Shown here piece after piece: positions 53,663 to 64,000 of a DNA stretch of 64,000 nt (positions within the stretch are counted from its first letter, which is position 1; each line of letters begins with the position of its first letter). Both the position numbers and the translations under genes were made by a program. The notes beneath the pieces are model-generated. The model worked only from the letters and a program-made list of their open reading frames with translations. It made no database searches and was not told where the DNA came from. Origin of the DNA: Seminavis robusta (Eukaryota; Bacillariophyta; Bacillariophyceae; Naviculales; Naviculaceae). The stretch covers positions 1 to 64,000 of the forward strand of contig CAICTM010000165.1 in NCBI GenBank assembly GCA_903772945.1, read 5' to 3'.

Positions 53663-55268
53663 GCTACCGCAATAATATCCAAGAAAAAAAGGGATACCTG
53701 CTGAAGGAATATTTTCGATTCGACGGTTGCAATCTTCGATGAACTCTTTTCAAGCCGATGTCCTCTCTTGAGAAAAGACGCCAGGAGTGTTACGTTTATC
53801 TTCGATGTAGCAGCCAAGATATGAAATACTTGGGTCGACGATCGATGACAGCCCTGTTCAACACATTACCGCTGGAAGGGAGCTGAAATGGTGGGATACT
53901 GCTAGTTCTCGACTCTCGACCAATACCGGCGACGAGGTGGCTTGGGTCACTTACTTTGCCACACTTGGGTTAGCCATTATTTATGGAAGTCGCAGTGCAG
54001 TACAGTGCAGAAGAATTATTGAATTATTACATGTATGTACTGAGCCGACACTCTGCAGGACGTTTACAGGAGTTTCAGTCACTGCGACACGGCAGGTTTT
54101 GGCACGTACGGTATACGGTATGTCATTTTGAGTGTAAAAGAGCATCAGTTGCCATCGCAGCTCAAGATCTTTGTTTCTGGAAGGATCCAAACTCGTGCAT
54201 AAGAGAATCAATCGAATCAAACTGGGATCTGTTGAGTATCAGCTCTCTGACCTTCAAGTTGCCATTGCCTGATACAGTGCACTGTATTTCTCTACCAGCT
54301 AGCTAGCTAGCTATGAATTAATAGCTAGTAGATACATGTTGTAGCAATTGTAAAGTTGAGACCATATGATTGGATTCTCTGACATGACTGATGCAGGTGC
54401 CAAAATTCCAAAAGGCGCGGTCGGGCCACATTTGTGAATGATTGAATCTTCAATCGAAACTTTGAGCGAAGCTTTGAGAAGACAATGACTATTGATACAT
54501 GTTATACTAGCTAGCTGGTACTGACAATTAATAAAAAGACTAGCTGCATGTAGCTACAAACATGGAGATCGAATTTCTAACTCCGGCAACCAATTTAACA
54601 GCAACACCTGCAGCCCACAGGACAACAATTGATTGCATGATACTGGCATCATTCTTGCATCTTGAAAATGAGGGGACGCACTTACTACAGATCCCCGAAC
54701 AACTGGCCAAAAACCCACGTTTACAAAAAAAAACTTGTTCTGTGTAGACGCAGTACAAATTCCTACGCGGATCCAGACAGCTTTTTTTCCATTCGTGCCT
54801 CTTCATTTACCGTACATTTGGCAACTTTTTGATTTTCTGTGATCTGATCAACGTTCTTACTAGTATGTATTCTACACAAATATTACAGGAACAAGTTTTT
54901 TTTTGTAATCGAGAGGGAAAAAAAGGGGTTGATGGGTTTTTGGCCAGTTGTTCGGGGATCTGTAGTATCGTGGTGGACGATATGGCTGGTTCTTTTACAG
55001 AGAGTCCAGCAAAACGTGGAAAAAGCAAAGCGTGGATTTGTGACGTGGATGATAGACCACGATGACACACAGGTTGGAGGACGGAAAGAAGCGGGGAAAC
55101 CTTTGCTGGAGAAGGCCTCCCATTCAGTTGCTATTGTGTTGTCGATTACACTCGGGCAGCTTTGATCGTGTGTGATAGCAAACCACCAGCAAAGAGCCAT
55201 TTATCTGATACCCTTCCTTCTTGAACAACAACAACAATAAACAACAAACCATGTGTTTTTGATTGATA
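53663..55268. other. Intergenic region with a fold-back repeat
   Basis: No gene is supported. It contains the inverted repeat listed at 54683-54967 and a GCTAGCTA run at 54298-54312. The last 60 bases are rich in AACAACAA and probably form a 5' UTR for the small Cys-rich gene. Confidence 0.45.
54683..54967. repeat. Fold-back element with perfect 35-bp arms
   Basis: Bases 54683-54717 match 54933-54967 in inverted orientation without a mismatch. A second perfect block of 20 bases follows inside (54721-54740 against 54889-54908), including a nine-A tract. The right arm has about 24 extra bases between the two blocks. A shorter match (TGTGTAGA-like) continues inward. The structure suits a small MITE-like or fold-back DNA element; no target-site duplication could be confirmed. 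Confidence 0.75.
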
Positions 55269-55448
55269 ATGGACGCCATCAATTGTGTGGCGACGGGCGT
55301 GGCTCGTGTCTGTGGTTGCGACAGCAAACCGGCCGTCAAGAGTTGCTCCGGTGGTAGTTGCAGCTACAATAAACCACAAGGAGGGGATGGTGTATTCCGA
55401 TCGTCCAAGAGTCACGAAGCATCCGCCTTGAAAATGGAAAGCCGATGA
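55269..55448 (+). CDS. Small Cys-rich protein, 59 residues (putative)
   Basis: An ATG after a CAACAACAA-type leader opens a 59-residue frame. The sequence is MDAINCVATGVARVCGCD, then KSCSGGSCSYNKP and a Ser/Lys-rich end. The C-G-C and C-S-G-G-S-C pairs could bind metal, like a metallothionein, but Cys content is lower than usual. An AATAAA signal follows about nine bases after the stop. The frame is short, so it could be chance; its leader, composition and polyA signal make it worth listing. Confidence 0.4.
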   Translation: MDAINCVATGVARVCGCDSKPAVKSCSGGSCSYNKPQGGDGVFRSSKSHEASALKMESR

Positions 55449-56159
55449 GCTTAATAAAACCAATTGAATATCGATTAGTCAGAGTGTGATCGATGCTCGG
55501 TATGGAGAGAAAAATGAGCAAAGAGGGCATTGGTTTTGGTGAAATTTGATTCAAAGGAGGTTTTTGTCCCGTAATGACGGTATGGCCCTAGCTAGGCACT
55601 CCTTGCTTGGGCAATGCTTGAAAATGACACTCGTAAAAGAGTGCAAAAGGACGATCCTTCAATGAATTTTATCCCTCACAGCCAGCTAGCAAGTTATGCA
55701 TCAGACTTTCTATCACCTAAATTGGTCAATCTACAACAAATTAAAAGCACGACAATAGCAAGTACAAGTCTAACTTAGTCAGCTCGGCTACATGTATACG
55801 CGTCATCCTTCGTAATGCCAAGAAACCTTCATGGTACTCCAGTTTGACGTCCTTGTAGTGTATGTAGAGCTCAGTCTGGGTTCTGCTGATCTTTGCCGTT
55901 CTGCTACTAATATCAGACTCGTTTCTCAATATTCACCAGAATATTTTTAAAACTGAGCAAACTCCAATGGAGAGTTCTGGTGCCCGAAGCAAATTGGTAC
56001 GGTAGGAGGCAGTGCCTTTAGCTAATGTTTCAGTTTTTGATGGCCCACTTGTAAGTAGGCTAGTATTAGGAAATATTCCTCGTGTGAATTGTAGATTCCT
56101 GATACCGATGTTAGCTATAACTTCCCTCTGAGCTACATGCATGCACCAACAACAAAAAA
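55449..56159. other. Intergenic region
   Basis: Nothing is recognised beyond the 3' flanks of the two neighbouring genes. Confidence 0.4.
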
Positions 56160-56702
56160 CTAACTGCTGGTACGTCCCATAAACCCGAAACCAGAGTCTT
56201 CATACGAGTTACCTGACATGGTCACTCGACCTGCTTGTTGCAGGGCCTGTAGCTTGGGTCGAAAGGTCAAAAAGGCCGCACTCGACTTGTGAATTTTTAG
56301 GTAAGCTTCGTCCTTGTCCACATAACGTTCCAGAAAGAGCACTTGTAAAGGGTCTTTATCCGAAAACAGCAGTTCATAGCCCAGAGTGGTGGGTTCATTC
56401 TTGTACACATAGTCCATCATGGGTCGAGCAATTTCCAAAAATTCCTTCTTGGCAGAGTCATCTTGAAATTGCAGCGTCACCAAGAGAGAGAACGCCTTGG
56501 CATTCGAGGAAGAACCTTGTCGGATCATTTGATGATAGATAGAAGACTCGTTCAGTGGCAGATGGACCAGGATTACGAGGAAAACCAGAATGGCAACGAC
56601 GGCAAAGATCGGTTGTTTCGATTGTGGCGATGGACGACTGCTAATCCTCCTTAGGATTCCTCGAAGTGGGGAGTTGCTATTGGTGCTGGATGGTACTGCC
56701 AT
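56160..56702 (-). CDS. Membrane-anchored ABM-like (dimeric alpha-beta barrel) protein
   Basis: Single exon, 180 residues from the ATG at 56702; the frame is open 17 codons further but without an ATG. A basic Ser/Arg-rich start is followed by one membrane helix at about 32-50 (IFAVVAILVFLVILVHLPL). The domain at about 74-158 reads FSLLVTLQFQDDSAKKEFLE, then TLGYELLFSDKDPLQVLFLERYVDKDEAYLKIHKSS, the beta-alpha-beta pattern of antibiotic-biosynthesis monooxygenase (ABM) and related small dimeric barrels. ABM proteins include quinol monooxygenases and heme-degrading enzymes, but many members have no known reaction. The active function is unknown. Confidence 0.72.
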   Translation of the reverse strand: MAVPSSTNSNSPLRGILRRISSRPSPQSKQPIFAVVAILVFLVILVHLPLNESSIYHQMIRQGSSSNAKAFSLLVTLQFQDDSAKKEFLEIARPMMDYVYKNEPTTLGYELLFSDKDPLQVLFLERYVDKDEAYLKIHKSSAAFLTFRPKLQALQQAGRVTMSGNSYEDSGFGFMGRTSS

Positions 56703-57515
56703 CGCTCTCCTGCCAGTCTCATTTTGAAGCTGTTTGTAATGCACATTGGTCAAAGATACCGTCCTTATCCAACTTTAGATTTATTAAACAGCTTTTGATG
56801 GCTTATGCCGCCTCGTAGCATGCTCGAGGATCTTTGCAATCTTCGCCGTCAGCATCCGGTACCATTCTGGAGCCCATGTGATGAGATGATGAGATCCTTG
56901 AGTCATCCCAGTTCCTCCTTGCTCAAACATCAAATGACCTGTGCTAAATGTTGACTACCGGCAGATTATCGAGACATGCATCTGGTGTGGTCGTCTACGT
57001 GGTCAAAAAGATACAATGTAGCTACCCTGCACCAGAGACAGGCGACGCGAGTTTTCCAAGTCACGAAATAGGAAAGGAAATGCATCTTCGCCTAGCTAAC
57101 CGAAACCAGCCTGGACCTTGCTTCTTGGGCGGTCAGTCGGGTAGCTCCAGGGCTTGAACAAGCGGTGGTGCCATCGGCCCTCGTGGAATTTGCATGGAGC
57201 GAGAGGTTTGGCCATGCAAGTCGTCATCACTAGCTAGACCACTACCGGCAGTGGAGTTGTTTGCAGCCAAGTTCGCATTGGTCTCGCTCGCTTGTCGCCT
57301 GTGAAAGGGCTCCGGTCAGATAGCAGAAGGCACTTGACAAAACAAACTGGTCGAGGAATGCTTTCGTGCCCTTCGTCCCAATGATCTGGGTAAAACCATG
57401 GCGCTTCCATTCACGCATAGCTATAGAGTAATAGATTTTAATGAGCTTATTACCACGTTCTTTTTTATGAAGTATTATTCTAGCTGAAGCACCCCTTCTT
57501 CTTCTGACCGTCGAA
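56703..57515. other. Intergenic region
   Basis: About 800 bases without a supportable gene; a short open frame at 56948-57157 has no features. Confidence 0.4.
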
Positions 57516-58853
57516 TCATCGGTAGTGCGAAGGCGAAGGGTAGCTGGTGCTACGGCTTATGGCCCATTCCTGGGGCACAGGTCTTCCACCATATGGCGCC
57601 ATCATCATGGCGGGGGCAGCAGTGGTTGGACCGGCGGGGGCTGGTCCAGCACCGCTTTGGGTTGGGCGAGTGTTGAGTTGCACGGGACGAGTCATGACTA
57701 ACGACGATCGTGGTCCTCGAGCTCTCTGCTGTTGATGATATGATGATCGTCGGGCATCATAGGGATGGTATGTAAAGCTGCCGTTGCGGGAAGACAAGAC
57801 GCGCATTCCAGGAGGGGCACGGCGAGATTGGAGGTACTTTTTGGGCATGGCGACAATCACAGTTTCTTCTTCGTCGTCATCGTCGCCGCTGGCATTACCA
57901 GAAGAACTGGCACCACGCAAGGTTTCTTCATCACGACGCAACGTCTCGATGGCTGCTTCCACAACTTCGTTGGTCATGCTGTCGAGTTCCTTGCCACCTC
58001 GGAAAATTGAAGTTCGAGTGTGAGCCGACCAGCGGCGGGCGTGTTCCAAGCGTAGCAGAGCCTTGTCACCAGTAGGAGGCGTGACGAGCATTGGAGGACT
58101 TGGAATCCTGGAAACCATGCTAGGCGATCGCGTAGCTGGAGATGGAAGAGGAACACGTCCAGGAGTGTTGTTGACCAGGTCAATGACGTTCTTGCTGGGA
58201 GATGCAGGAGACGCCTTGTTGCTTGCTCCGAAAAGACGTCCCACGCACTTGACGCTCTTACAGAGCTCCCAGTTGCCTTGCTGAAAGTTCTTGTGCTTGA
58301 AGATGTCCGAGTTGCGAGTTTCCTTCTCGTGCACTCGTTGGAATCCCCATCGGCCCAACTTTCGCACAAAGGAAGACATGTTGCGAATGTTGAACAGTTT
58401 GGGCATCAACTCCATTGTGAACCTCTTGTGGTTCCTAATGGTAAAGGCTTTTCCATCAGGCATCCACGTCATAATATCTTGGTGAGCCGGATCTTCCAGC
58501 ACAGTCATCAACAGCTCGGCAAAGGTTTGCTTCTTGTTGCAATCATCCTTGCCCTTGGGCGCTGCTCTGGCACTTGTAGGACTGGCGGGAGACTTGACTT
58601 CTACGGCTAAAGGAATCTTGGGAGAGGAGGGAGAAACAGGAGCCGCAGCCTTGGCGGCTTCGACGGCGATTGCTTTTCGGTCCAGGATGGAGGTAGCAGC
58701 ATCCACCAATGTCATAAAGGGACTTTCAGTAGTAGTGTCGGCACCAGAGCACACAGAGTTGTCGGAGCTGCCACTTCCTTGAGAGGAAACTACGGACACA
58801 CAGCGCTGGGCTGGGAGGTTGGTAAGGGAAACGACGTCGTTATCAGTGTTCAT
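57516..58853 (-). CDS. Heat-shock-factor-type transcription factor
   Basis: Single exon, 445 residues from the ATG at 58853 (MNTDNDVVS). The frame is open upstream to 58964, but that stretch looks like leader sequence. Residues 1-108 are Ser/Ala/Pro-rich. The HSF domain at about 110-205 reads FAELLMTVLEDPAHQDIM, then WMPDGKAFTIRN, the recognition helix MSSFVRKLGRWGFQRV, and SDIFKHKNFQQGNWELC. This one keeps the canonical SFVRKL..WGF, in contrast to the HSF gene at 7.4-9.0 kb. A short helical region (LRLEHARRWSAHTRTSIF) follows, then an acidic patch and a Gly/Pro/Ala-rich end. No typical HR-A/B zipper is visible, which is common in diatom HSFs. Confidence 0.92.
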   Translation of the reverse strand: MNTDNDVVSLTNLPAQRCVSVVSSQGSGSSDNSVCSGADTTTESPFMTLVDAATSILDRKAIAVEAAKAAAPVSPSSPKIPLAVEVKSPASPTSARAAPKGKDDCNKKQTFAELLMTVLEDPAHQDIMTWMPDGKAFTIRNHKRFTMELMPKLFNIRNMSSFVRKLGRWGFQRVHEKETRNSDIFKHKNFQQGNWELCKSVKCVGRLFGASNKASPASPSKNVIDLVNNTPGRVPLPSPATRSPSMVSRIPSPPMLVTPPTGDKALLRLEHARRWSAHTRTSIFRGGKELDSMTNEVVEAAIETLRRDEETLRGASSSGNASGDDDDEEETVIVAMPKKYLQSRRAPPGMRVLSSRNGSFTYHPYDARRSSYHQQQRARGPRSSLVMTRPVQLNTRPTQSGAGPAPAGPTTAAPAMMMAPYGGRPVPQEWAISRSTSYPSPSHYR

Positions 58854-61800
58854 GATGGGATGAATATACGTTTTGGCGAAACAAGGAAGAAATCTGCGGC
58901 TTTGTCTGTGGCTCAAAGTCAAAATAATGAGAGAAGCAACAGGGAGCGAGAAATGCTGAGCCATTTCGTGAGAGGGCGAAGAAGCCTGCCGGCTGCCTCC
59001 AACAATCTGGTAGAAAACTTTGGTACACTGTAAACCTCAGGTAAACATCTACCAGATCCTCCAAATCCAATCTCAATGACCTTTTGGATCTGGTTGCCTG
59101 TTGGATTATCGTAGTGTACCTTTGGGCGCAAGACGTGAAGAGCTATCCGAGATCCCAGGGGCATCAAGAGGAAGAAGAAGGATCCACGAGGCTTGTGTCC
59201 CAGTCACTGGTAGCTGGTTTTCTATTAGCCACTGGTTGTCTTCGAGTGCCAGTGCTTCTAAACAGAAGGAGAAACCCACCGGGGGGTGAGAGAGACCATC
59301 TCACACTTTACAACCAAAAATATCTGGCAAGGAATTTGCTTTGCTTGGAGGCCAGCAAACATCTGGTATAGTTTCAAGAGATGCAGGACAAACTAGAAAG
59401 CCAATCAGGCCCGCAAGCCTCGCCCAAAATCATAGCCAGCAAAGAGTGACAGCCTTACCGATACCTGGCTTGACCAGTTTGCTGTCATCAGACTACAGGA
59501 CGAACGGGCGCTGAGTTCCAACTTCTTGGTGGCTTCTTGAGCTCGGATAACCCAAGGCATCGATTAACACAAGATATTATTATCCCAGTACCAACGAGAT
59601 AATACAAATGAAAACTGGTTGGTCTTCTCGGCCAGCAACAGGGTGGCCGTCTTAGTCCATCATCCACTCGGAGGGAAGAGGTAGTTTACTCTGGTATCCT
59701 GTATATCCAGCCAATTGGTCATTCAACCGAGAGGTATCTTTTGGGCGCTATACCAGATGGTTGGGCCAGGCTGATTCATGCACTTGTTCATCGTGAGGAC
59801 TGGGATTGCTTGGCAGTGGCTGGTTCTGAAGCCTGGTTTTCAGAGCAACGCAGTTGAAGGGGGCTCACATTGCCGGCTGGCTAGGCGCATCTTCTTGGTC
59901 CTGGTTCGGACCGTGGTGCAGTCAGATGTCTGGTGTGCAGCTTGCTGCCAACTGGCTCTTACTGGTAGGGCGCCAAGTCTTCTATCCGAGTGTTTCTATC
60001 CGAGTGTTTCGTCTGATCTCGCTTGATGGCGGTTGAGTGGCTGGCTGGCAAAGCGAACGACGAACTTGCCAAAGCCGTCATGCATCCAAAGCAGGAAGCA
60101 AATCAACCAGTCATTTTGCAAATTGGAGTCGAACAGTTCAGTTTATCCCAGCCAGGGTTTCCTTACCAGCAGGGCCTGTGCTGCGGGCTTGCGGCTGGTT
60201 GCACAGGACCTACCCGAGTACCTTGTTGGCTACTGAAGCTACGATGTGGCTGCGTTCGTCTGCTGTCAGTTTAGCGAGTCCAGGAGGGACCATGTATCCC
60301 ATCAGGGGGTTCGGAAGGAGCACTATCGGTTATCCAGAAGGGGGAGGAAAGGAAGGAAATCATCTGGTATCTATTATCTATCATCAATGCCTGTAATTTC
60401 AACGGGGCTGTTGCCTGCTCGTTGTTCATACACAGCAGCAGGATTGGCGTTCTTGGCTCCTGTAGTTCTCCTTTGTCTTTATTCCTCGGGCAAGCTCACG
60501 GCACAAGAAACTTTGAGGATAGCAAGAAAATAGATCCAGCTAGCTAGACCGGCCCAATTCTTGTTCAGTCCACAAAAAATGGCGTATGCAATATCCATAA
60601 CCATTGTGAGGAAAATGTAGGGCATTGTGAATGTAATTGCTCCGATTATTCCGCTGATGCGGCACAAAATGACGGCACATTGAATAACAATGAGGACCCA
60701 ATGCTGTGTAGCTGTCCAGCATTTGAGCGTTTGTTTCCAATCGAGGCTCGGTCATGCTTGGCGAACGGCATTCGATTCATTCGACTCATGCTCTTGGGAC
60801 AAGTCAAGTCAGTCACATTTCAAACTGCACCTCAGATGAAAATTCCGATCCAGCCGCTACAGTCATTATTTGGTCATCGATCTTGAACTTTGCACCGAAT
60901 GTTGAATCGTTCGAATCTGCTGTAGCGGTAGGTACTCCCACCAGTCATCGAAAGCAGTGTACGAATGACCAAGCGCAGCCACATGTACACTCCTCCCTCC
61001 CTTTAAAAACAAGTCCGAGATAAGATGTCCAGTGCTGAGATTTGCTGGAATGTTAAGATACTTGAGACACTCAGATCTGCACTAGAGCTAAGATAGCCGG
61101 TAAGCACTCTCCCTTGGGCACATACCGGTACGAGATTGAGAGATGATACAATGACACTTTTCTACAACAAAATGCCTTAAAAAAGGGGGCCAAAAGTCAA
61201 AAATTTCGCCTCGGGCGGATGATACACTGCTCTTTCCTCTCGTCTCCTCAGGGTATATTCAGTAAGGTGGGAAGCAGAGTAGCCATGTTGGTATGTACCA
61301 TACTACTCTAGAGTATGGTCAATAGAAATGGCAAGAAAACTAAGATGTTGCCTTTGGACCCTGAATTTTAACAAAATGCTAAGAAGATTCTCAGTGCAGA
61401 TATTTGAGTTTTTGCTTTAGAAGATGCCTTCAGGGTTCAGGTAAACTTAGAGACATCTTAATATCAAGGAAGGAATGTACTGGTACTAGTACTGTAGCCA
61501 GCTACCGTAAAAGTACCGTTGTACCGTTGTGGAGGAATGCGCAAGTAAATTTTACTGCACAGGCACCAAGATTTATGCCGATCCTTGCTGGCTTACGGTA
61601 CTGGTCGGTATACTGGTATTAACGTGCTGGAAGACAGCTTTGAGTTTCAGGTAGGTATGGGAATATTTTCACTTCAATTTAAATCTTTGAGTGATATATG
61701 CAAATGGTTACCGCAACTACCTGTCAATTTACTGGTGCGTGGTGGCAAACGTACAACCGTATCTTTCGTTGGGACATTTTCTCAACAAGCAAGTTAAAAA

Positions 61801-62091
61801 TTGTCAAGCATAATCTGATATCTTTCTCATTTATTTTGTTTTCATTCCATCTGAAGATTACTTCGACGAAAGCTTCCGAGGCAAGGAACTTTGTGTGGAG
61901 ATGTCTTGTCTTGTGTTGTGAATACCTTGTTTTGCCTTGCTCTGTTGTCGATGTCGTCTTTGTGTCAAGTTTTTGTTTAGCCTGCTTTTAAACTCACAGC
62001 ATGATTGTTGCTCCTTTCCTTGGGTCATTCATTTCCTTTGGCACGCTGCTATTTATGCTCTTGGCACTGCAGAAATATCTTTCTAAACAAC
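58854..62091. other. Long intergenic region
   Basis: About 3.2 kb without a gene I can support on either strand. From about 59340 to 60260 the sequence is rich in variants of GGCCAGCAA/TTGCTGGC and CTGGCTGG, which suggests an old, decayed repeat. A 14-bp tandem (TCTATCCGAGTGTT twice) lies at about 59980-60008. A TACCGGTA copy is at about 61122. Confidence 0.4.
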
Positions 62092-63186
62092 ATGATGAAC
62101 GCCTTCTTCCTGATGGTGGTAAGCCTTGCTTTTGGTGCTCCATCTGCTTCAGCTAGTGGTGGCAAGCTCAACGTCAAGGCAGCATCCGCATTTCATCGAA
62201 ATGTGAATGAAGCGATCGCAACCTTTCAGAAGCATCAGGTACAGCCAATTTCCACAAAGGAACAGAATGGAAAGTCGTCTTCCAATGGTCATCTCCGCCG
62301 CCATTTGGCTGGCATGGATGAAGACGAAACATGCGAGGACGACTTGGTATCTTGCCTTGATGCACTCTCGTCATGCGGCGATGGAGATGGAAGTGATCCC
62401 AGCTACCTGTACACTCAAATGGCGAATTCTTGTACTCTTCATAAACTGGATGGCAGCTATGAATTGAGGACAGATGATATGGATGATGAAACCTACCAAT
62501 TCAGTGATCGTCCCTTCAGGATTGAGGAGACGTACACTACGATGGAGTTCTTCGAAAGTTTCGATGATATTTTCGCAAGCAGCCCACCTAATGCCGTATT
62601 CACCTTTGTTCACTCCGAAACGGACGAGTTTGAAGGCCCTTTGGTGGCAGTACAGGTCGATGCCATGTACACTAGTGCCACAGAAGACGATGATAGCAAA
62701 GTGACCTATACCTACGTGCTGGAACAAAGTGACTCCCAGGCCGATGTGGTTGCTCTGGAAGATTTTTTCGAAGATGGAAGTGACATGATTACATTTGAAG
62801 ATTGCTCCATTTTCATTGATTCTTCGTCTTCCTGTAATCCCACAGCGGGATATGTCTACTGTGCTTCCCAGGGTTGTGTCCGGCCGTGGGAACCCAACGT
62901 GAATGCAGAATGTTGCAACAGTATCGATGGATATGCATATTTGCTTGGTTGTGCCCCTACCAGCACAGAGGGATGTTGCAAGTCCCATACAGAGCCACCC
63001 ACATTGTCTCCCACTCCTACTTGTGTTGCTGATGGTGGTTACGAGTACTGTGCTGATCAGGGTTGTGTTCAGCCTTGGGATCCCAGTGTGACTATGGAAT
63101 GTTGCAACCAACTGGCCGGATATGAATATCTGGTTGGCTGTGCCCCCACCAGCACGCAAGGATGCTGTTCGTCTCCGGGTTCTTAG
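62092..63186 (+). CDS. Secreted protein with two Cys-rich modules
   Basis: Single exon, 364 residues from MMNAFFLM at 62092; the frame is open further upstream but that part has no good start. A signal peptide (about 1-21, FFLMVVSLAFGAPSASA) leads into a disordered region and then a moderately acidic domain (about 75-245) with CEDDLVSC, RPFRIEETYTTMEFFESFDD, VFTFVHSETDEFEGP and VTYTYVLEQ phrases. The last third has two copies of one module, about 247-300 and 308-360: GY.YC(A).QGCV.PW.P.V..ECCN...GY.YL.GCAPTST.GCC, joined by a Pro/Thr linker (PPTLSPTP). Each copy has eight Cys in matching places, so four disulfides are likely. I do not recognise this module. A role in the cell wall or surface is inferred from secretion. 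Confidence 0.75.
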   Translation: MMNAFFLMVVSLAFGAPSASASGGKLNVKAASAFHRNVNEAIATFQKHQVQPISTKEQNGKSSSNGHLRRHLAGMDEDETCEDDLVSCLDALSSCGDGDGSDPSYLYTQMANSCTLHKLDGSYELRTDDMDDETYQFSDRPFRIEETYTTMEFFESFDDIFASSPPNAVFTFVHSETDEFEGPLVAVQVDAMYTSATEDDDSKVTYTYVLEQSDSQADVVALEDFFEDGSDMITFEDCSIFIDSSSSCNPTAGYVYCASQGCVRPWEPNVNAECCNSIDGYAYLLGCAPTSTEGCCKSHTEPPTLSPTPTCVADGGYEYCADQGCVQPWDPSVTMECCNQLAGYEYLVGCAPTSTQGCCSSPGS

Positions 63187-64000
63187 ATGGTGCAATCTGC
63201 TTTGTTCCTTTGACGACGGGCTGTTGTTGTGATAATCTGGAGTAGGTACGATTGATATATATTACCAGGGCAGCAGAGATGACGTGATGCAGTTACAGTA
63301 CTGGTAGGTTGTGATGGCTAACCTAGCTAGCTCGAAGGTTAATGTCTTCCTGTAAGAGCTCTTTTTTCTTGAAAGAGTCGAGACTTGGCATCTTCCACCA
63401 GACGGCGGTTTGTGGCTTCATTTTCGTCTCCATCTCGTTCCTCTTCTTATGCACCTCGTTCCTTCTCGGGAGCCCCACCAGCGTGGTTTTCTTCGTCGAT
63501 TGTTCTTCAGAGCACGGTACCGGTAATGAGCAATGAGGAGGACTCACCGCGCAAACTTGCCTGCGCTGGGTACTGCAGCAATGTTTCGAAGGCCACTTGC
63601 ACAACGGTTGTCACCCAGCAGAGGGGGAGAAGCGGTCGTCACGAGTTTGGTCGCTGGAGGTGGGTGGAGCAACAGCTCCAACCGGGGACAATGATCTTCC
63701 GTTCGAAAACACCGAATTCCTTGTGGTTTCCATGTTGGTGTCGATTGTCGGAAGGAGGATTTAAAAGTGAGGCTCAGGTTGAGATTTTGATCCTGCCGGA
63801 CGATTTTATCACAGCTTACCTGTTTTACTTGCATTCGGAAGAACTACGCTTTGATTTGTGCGGCTTCACCCGAACCCACGAAAGATCGCATCTTCCCTCG
63901 TCCAAAGTTCCATTTTAGAAGTGCACTACTACTGGTAGCTACTAGTATCACCATCTCTTTTCCTCTTGTCAGATCAAAAAAGCAAACAATGAGTCTCCTA
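63187..64000. other. End of window; possible further exons
   Basis: The sequence from 63340 to 63900 has open frames on both strands and good donor/acceptor pairs on the minus strand (GTGAGT at 63549, a CTGAAG acceptor near 63506). No domain can be read, so no gene is called. An ATG at 63989 after AAGCAAACA may start a plus-strand gene that leaves the window. Confidence 0.3.

Noticed and set aside
63385-63918. 177-codon plus-strand open frame
   Set aside because: Its first codon is TTG, no domain is seen, and the opposite strand has equally good splice signals; left uncalled.

Overview
The window looks like nuclear DNA of a diatom, probably a pennate one, although no marker names the species. 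The evidence is spliceosomal GT-AG introns of about 50-170 bp in otherwise compact genes, two divergent heat-shock-factor (HSF) genes of the kind expanded in diatoms, a plastid-type pre-sequence with an A-F cleavage context, large secreted or membrane LRR proteins, and a Crypton-like tyrosine-recombinase transposon of the stramenopile type. About 23 genes on both strands can be supported. All exon joins were worked out by eye from splice sites, reading phase and family conservation.

Layout. 1.1-9.0 kb (+): a membrane-anchored protein with two solute-binding (SBP_bac_3-like) domains, an FG-repeat protein with a small Cys/His motif, and an HSF. 9.2-13.5 kb: cytosolic leucyl-tRNA synthetase (-) divergent from a DOPA 4,5-dioxygenase-like gene (+). 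15.6-18.6 kb: an HPt phosphotransfer protein (+) and the gamma subunit of AMPK/SNF1 (-). 18.8-31.9 kb (-): a large disordered protein with two KSVSF motifs, a seven-exon polytopic protein whose C-terminal core matches the STRA6/RBP-receptor family, and two uncharacterised acidic proteins. 32.5-41.6 kb: a secreted chymotrypsin-fold protease (+), then on the minus strand an alpha/beta-hydrolase-like membrane protein, a 1171-residue Glu/Arg-rich coiled-coil protein with a Cys-rich end, and a small four-helix membrane protein. 42.4-44.8 kb (+): the Crypton-like element. 45.6-49.8 kb: a plastid PDZ protein (-), a 25-copy minisatellite, and a two-domain rhodanese sulfurtransferase (+). 49.9-58.9 kb: an LRR membrane protein with nine 43-residue repeats (-), a small Cys-rich gene (+), a membrane-anchored ABM-like protein (-) and a second HSF (-). 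62.1-63.2 kb (+): a secreted protein with two copies of an unfamiliar Cys-rich module.

There is no operon logic; neighbours are functionally unrelated. Several products do fit themes of sensing and signalling: AMPK gamma (energy), HPt (two-component relay), two HSFs (transcription), and two extracellular-domain membrane proteins (SBP and LRR types) that share a type II layout of a long disordered cytoplasmic N-terminus, one membrane helix and an outside ligand-binding-like domain.

The non-coding DNA is marked by many copies of the palindrome TACCGGTA, a perfect 40-bp palindrome upstream of the hydrolase gene, a 120-bp hairpin, and a fold-back element with perfect 35-bp and 20-bp arm segments. 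No tRNA, rRNA or CRISPR array was seen.
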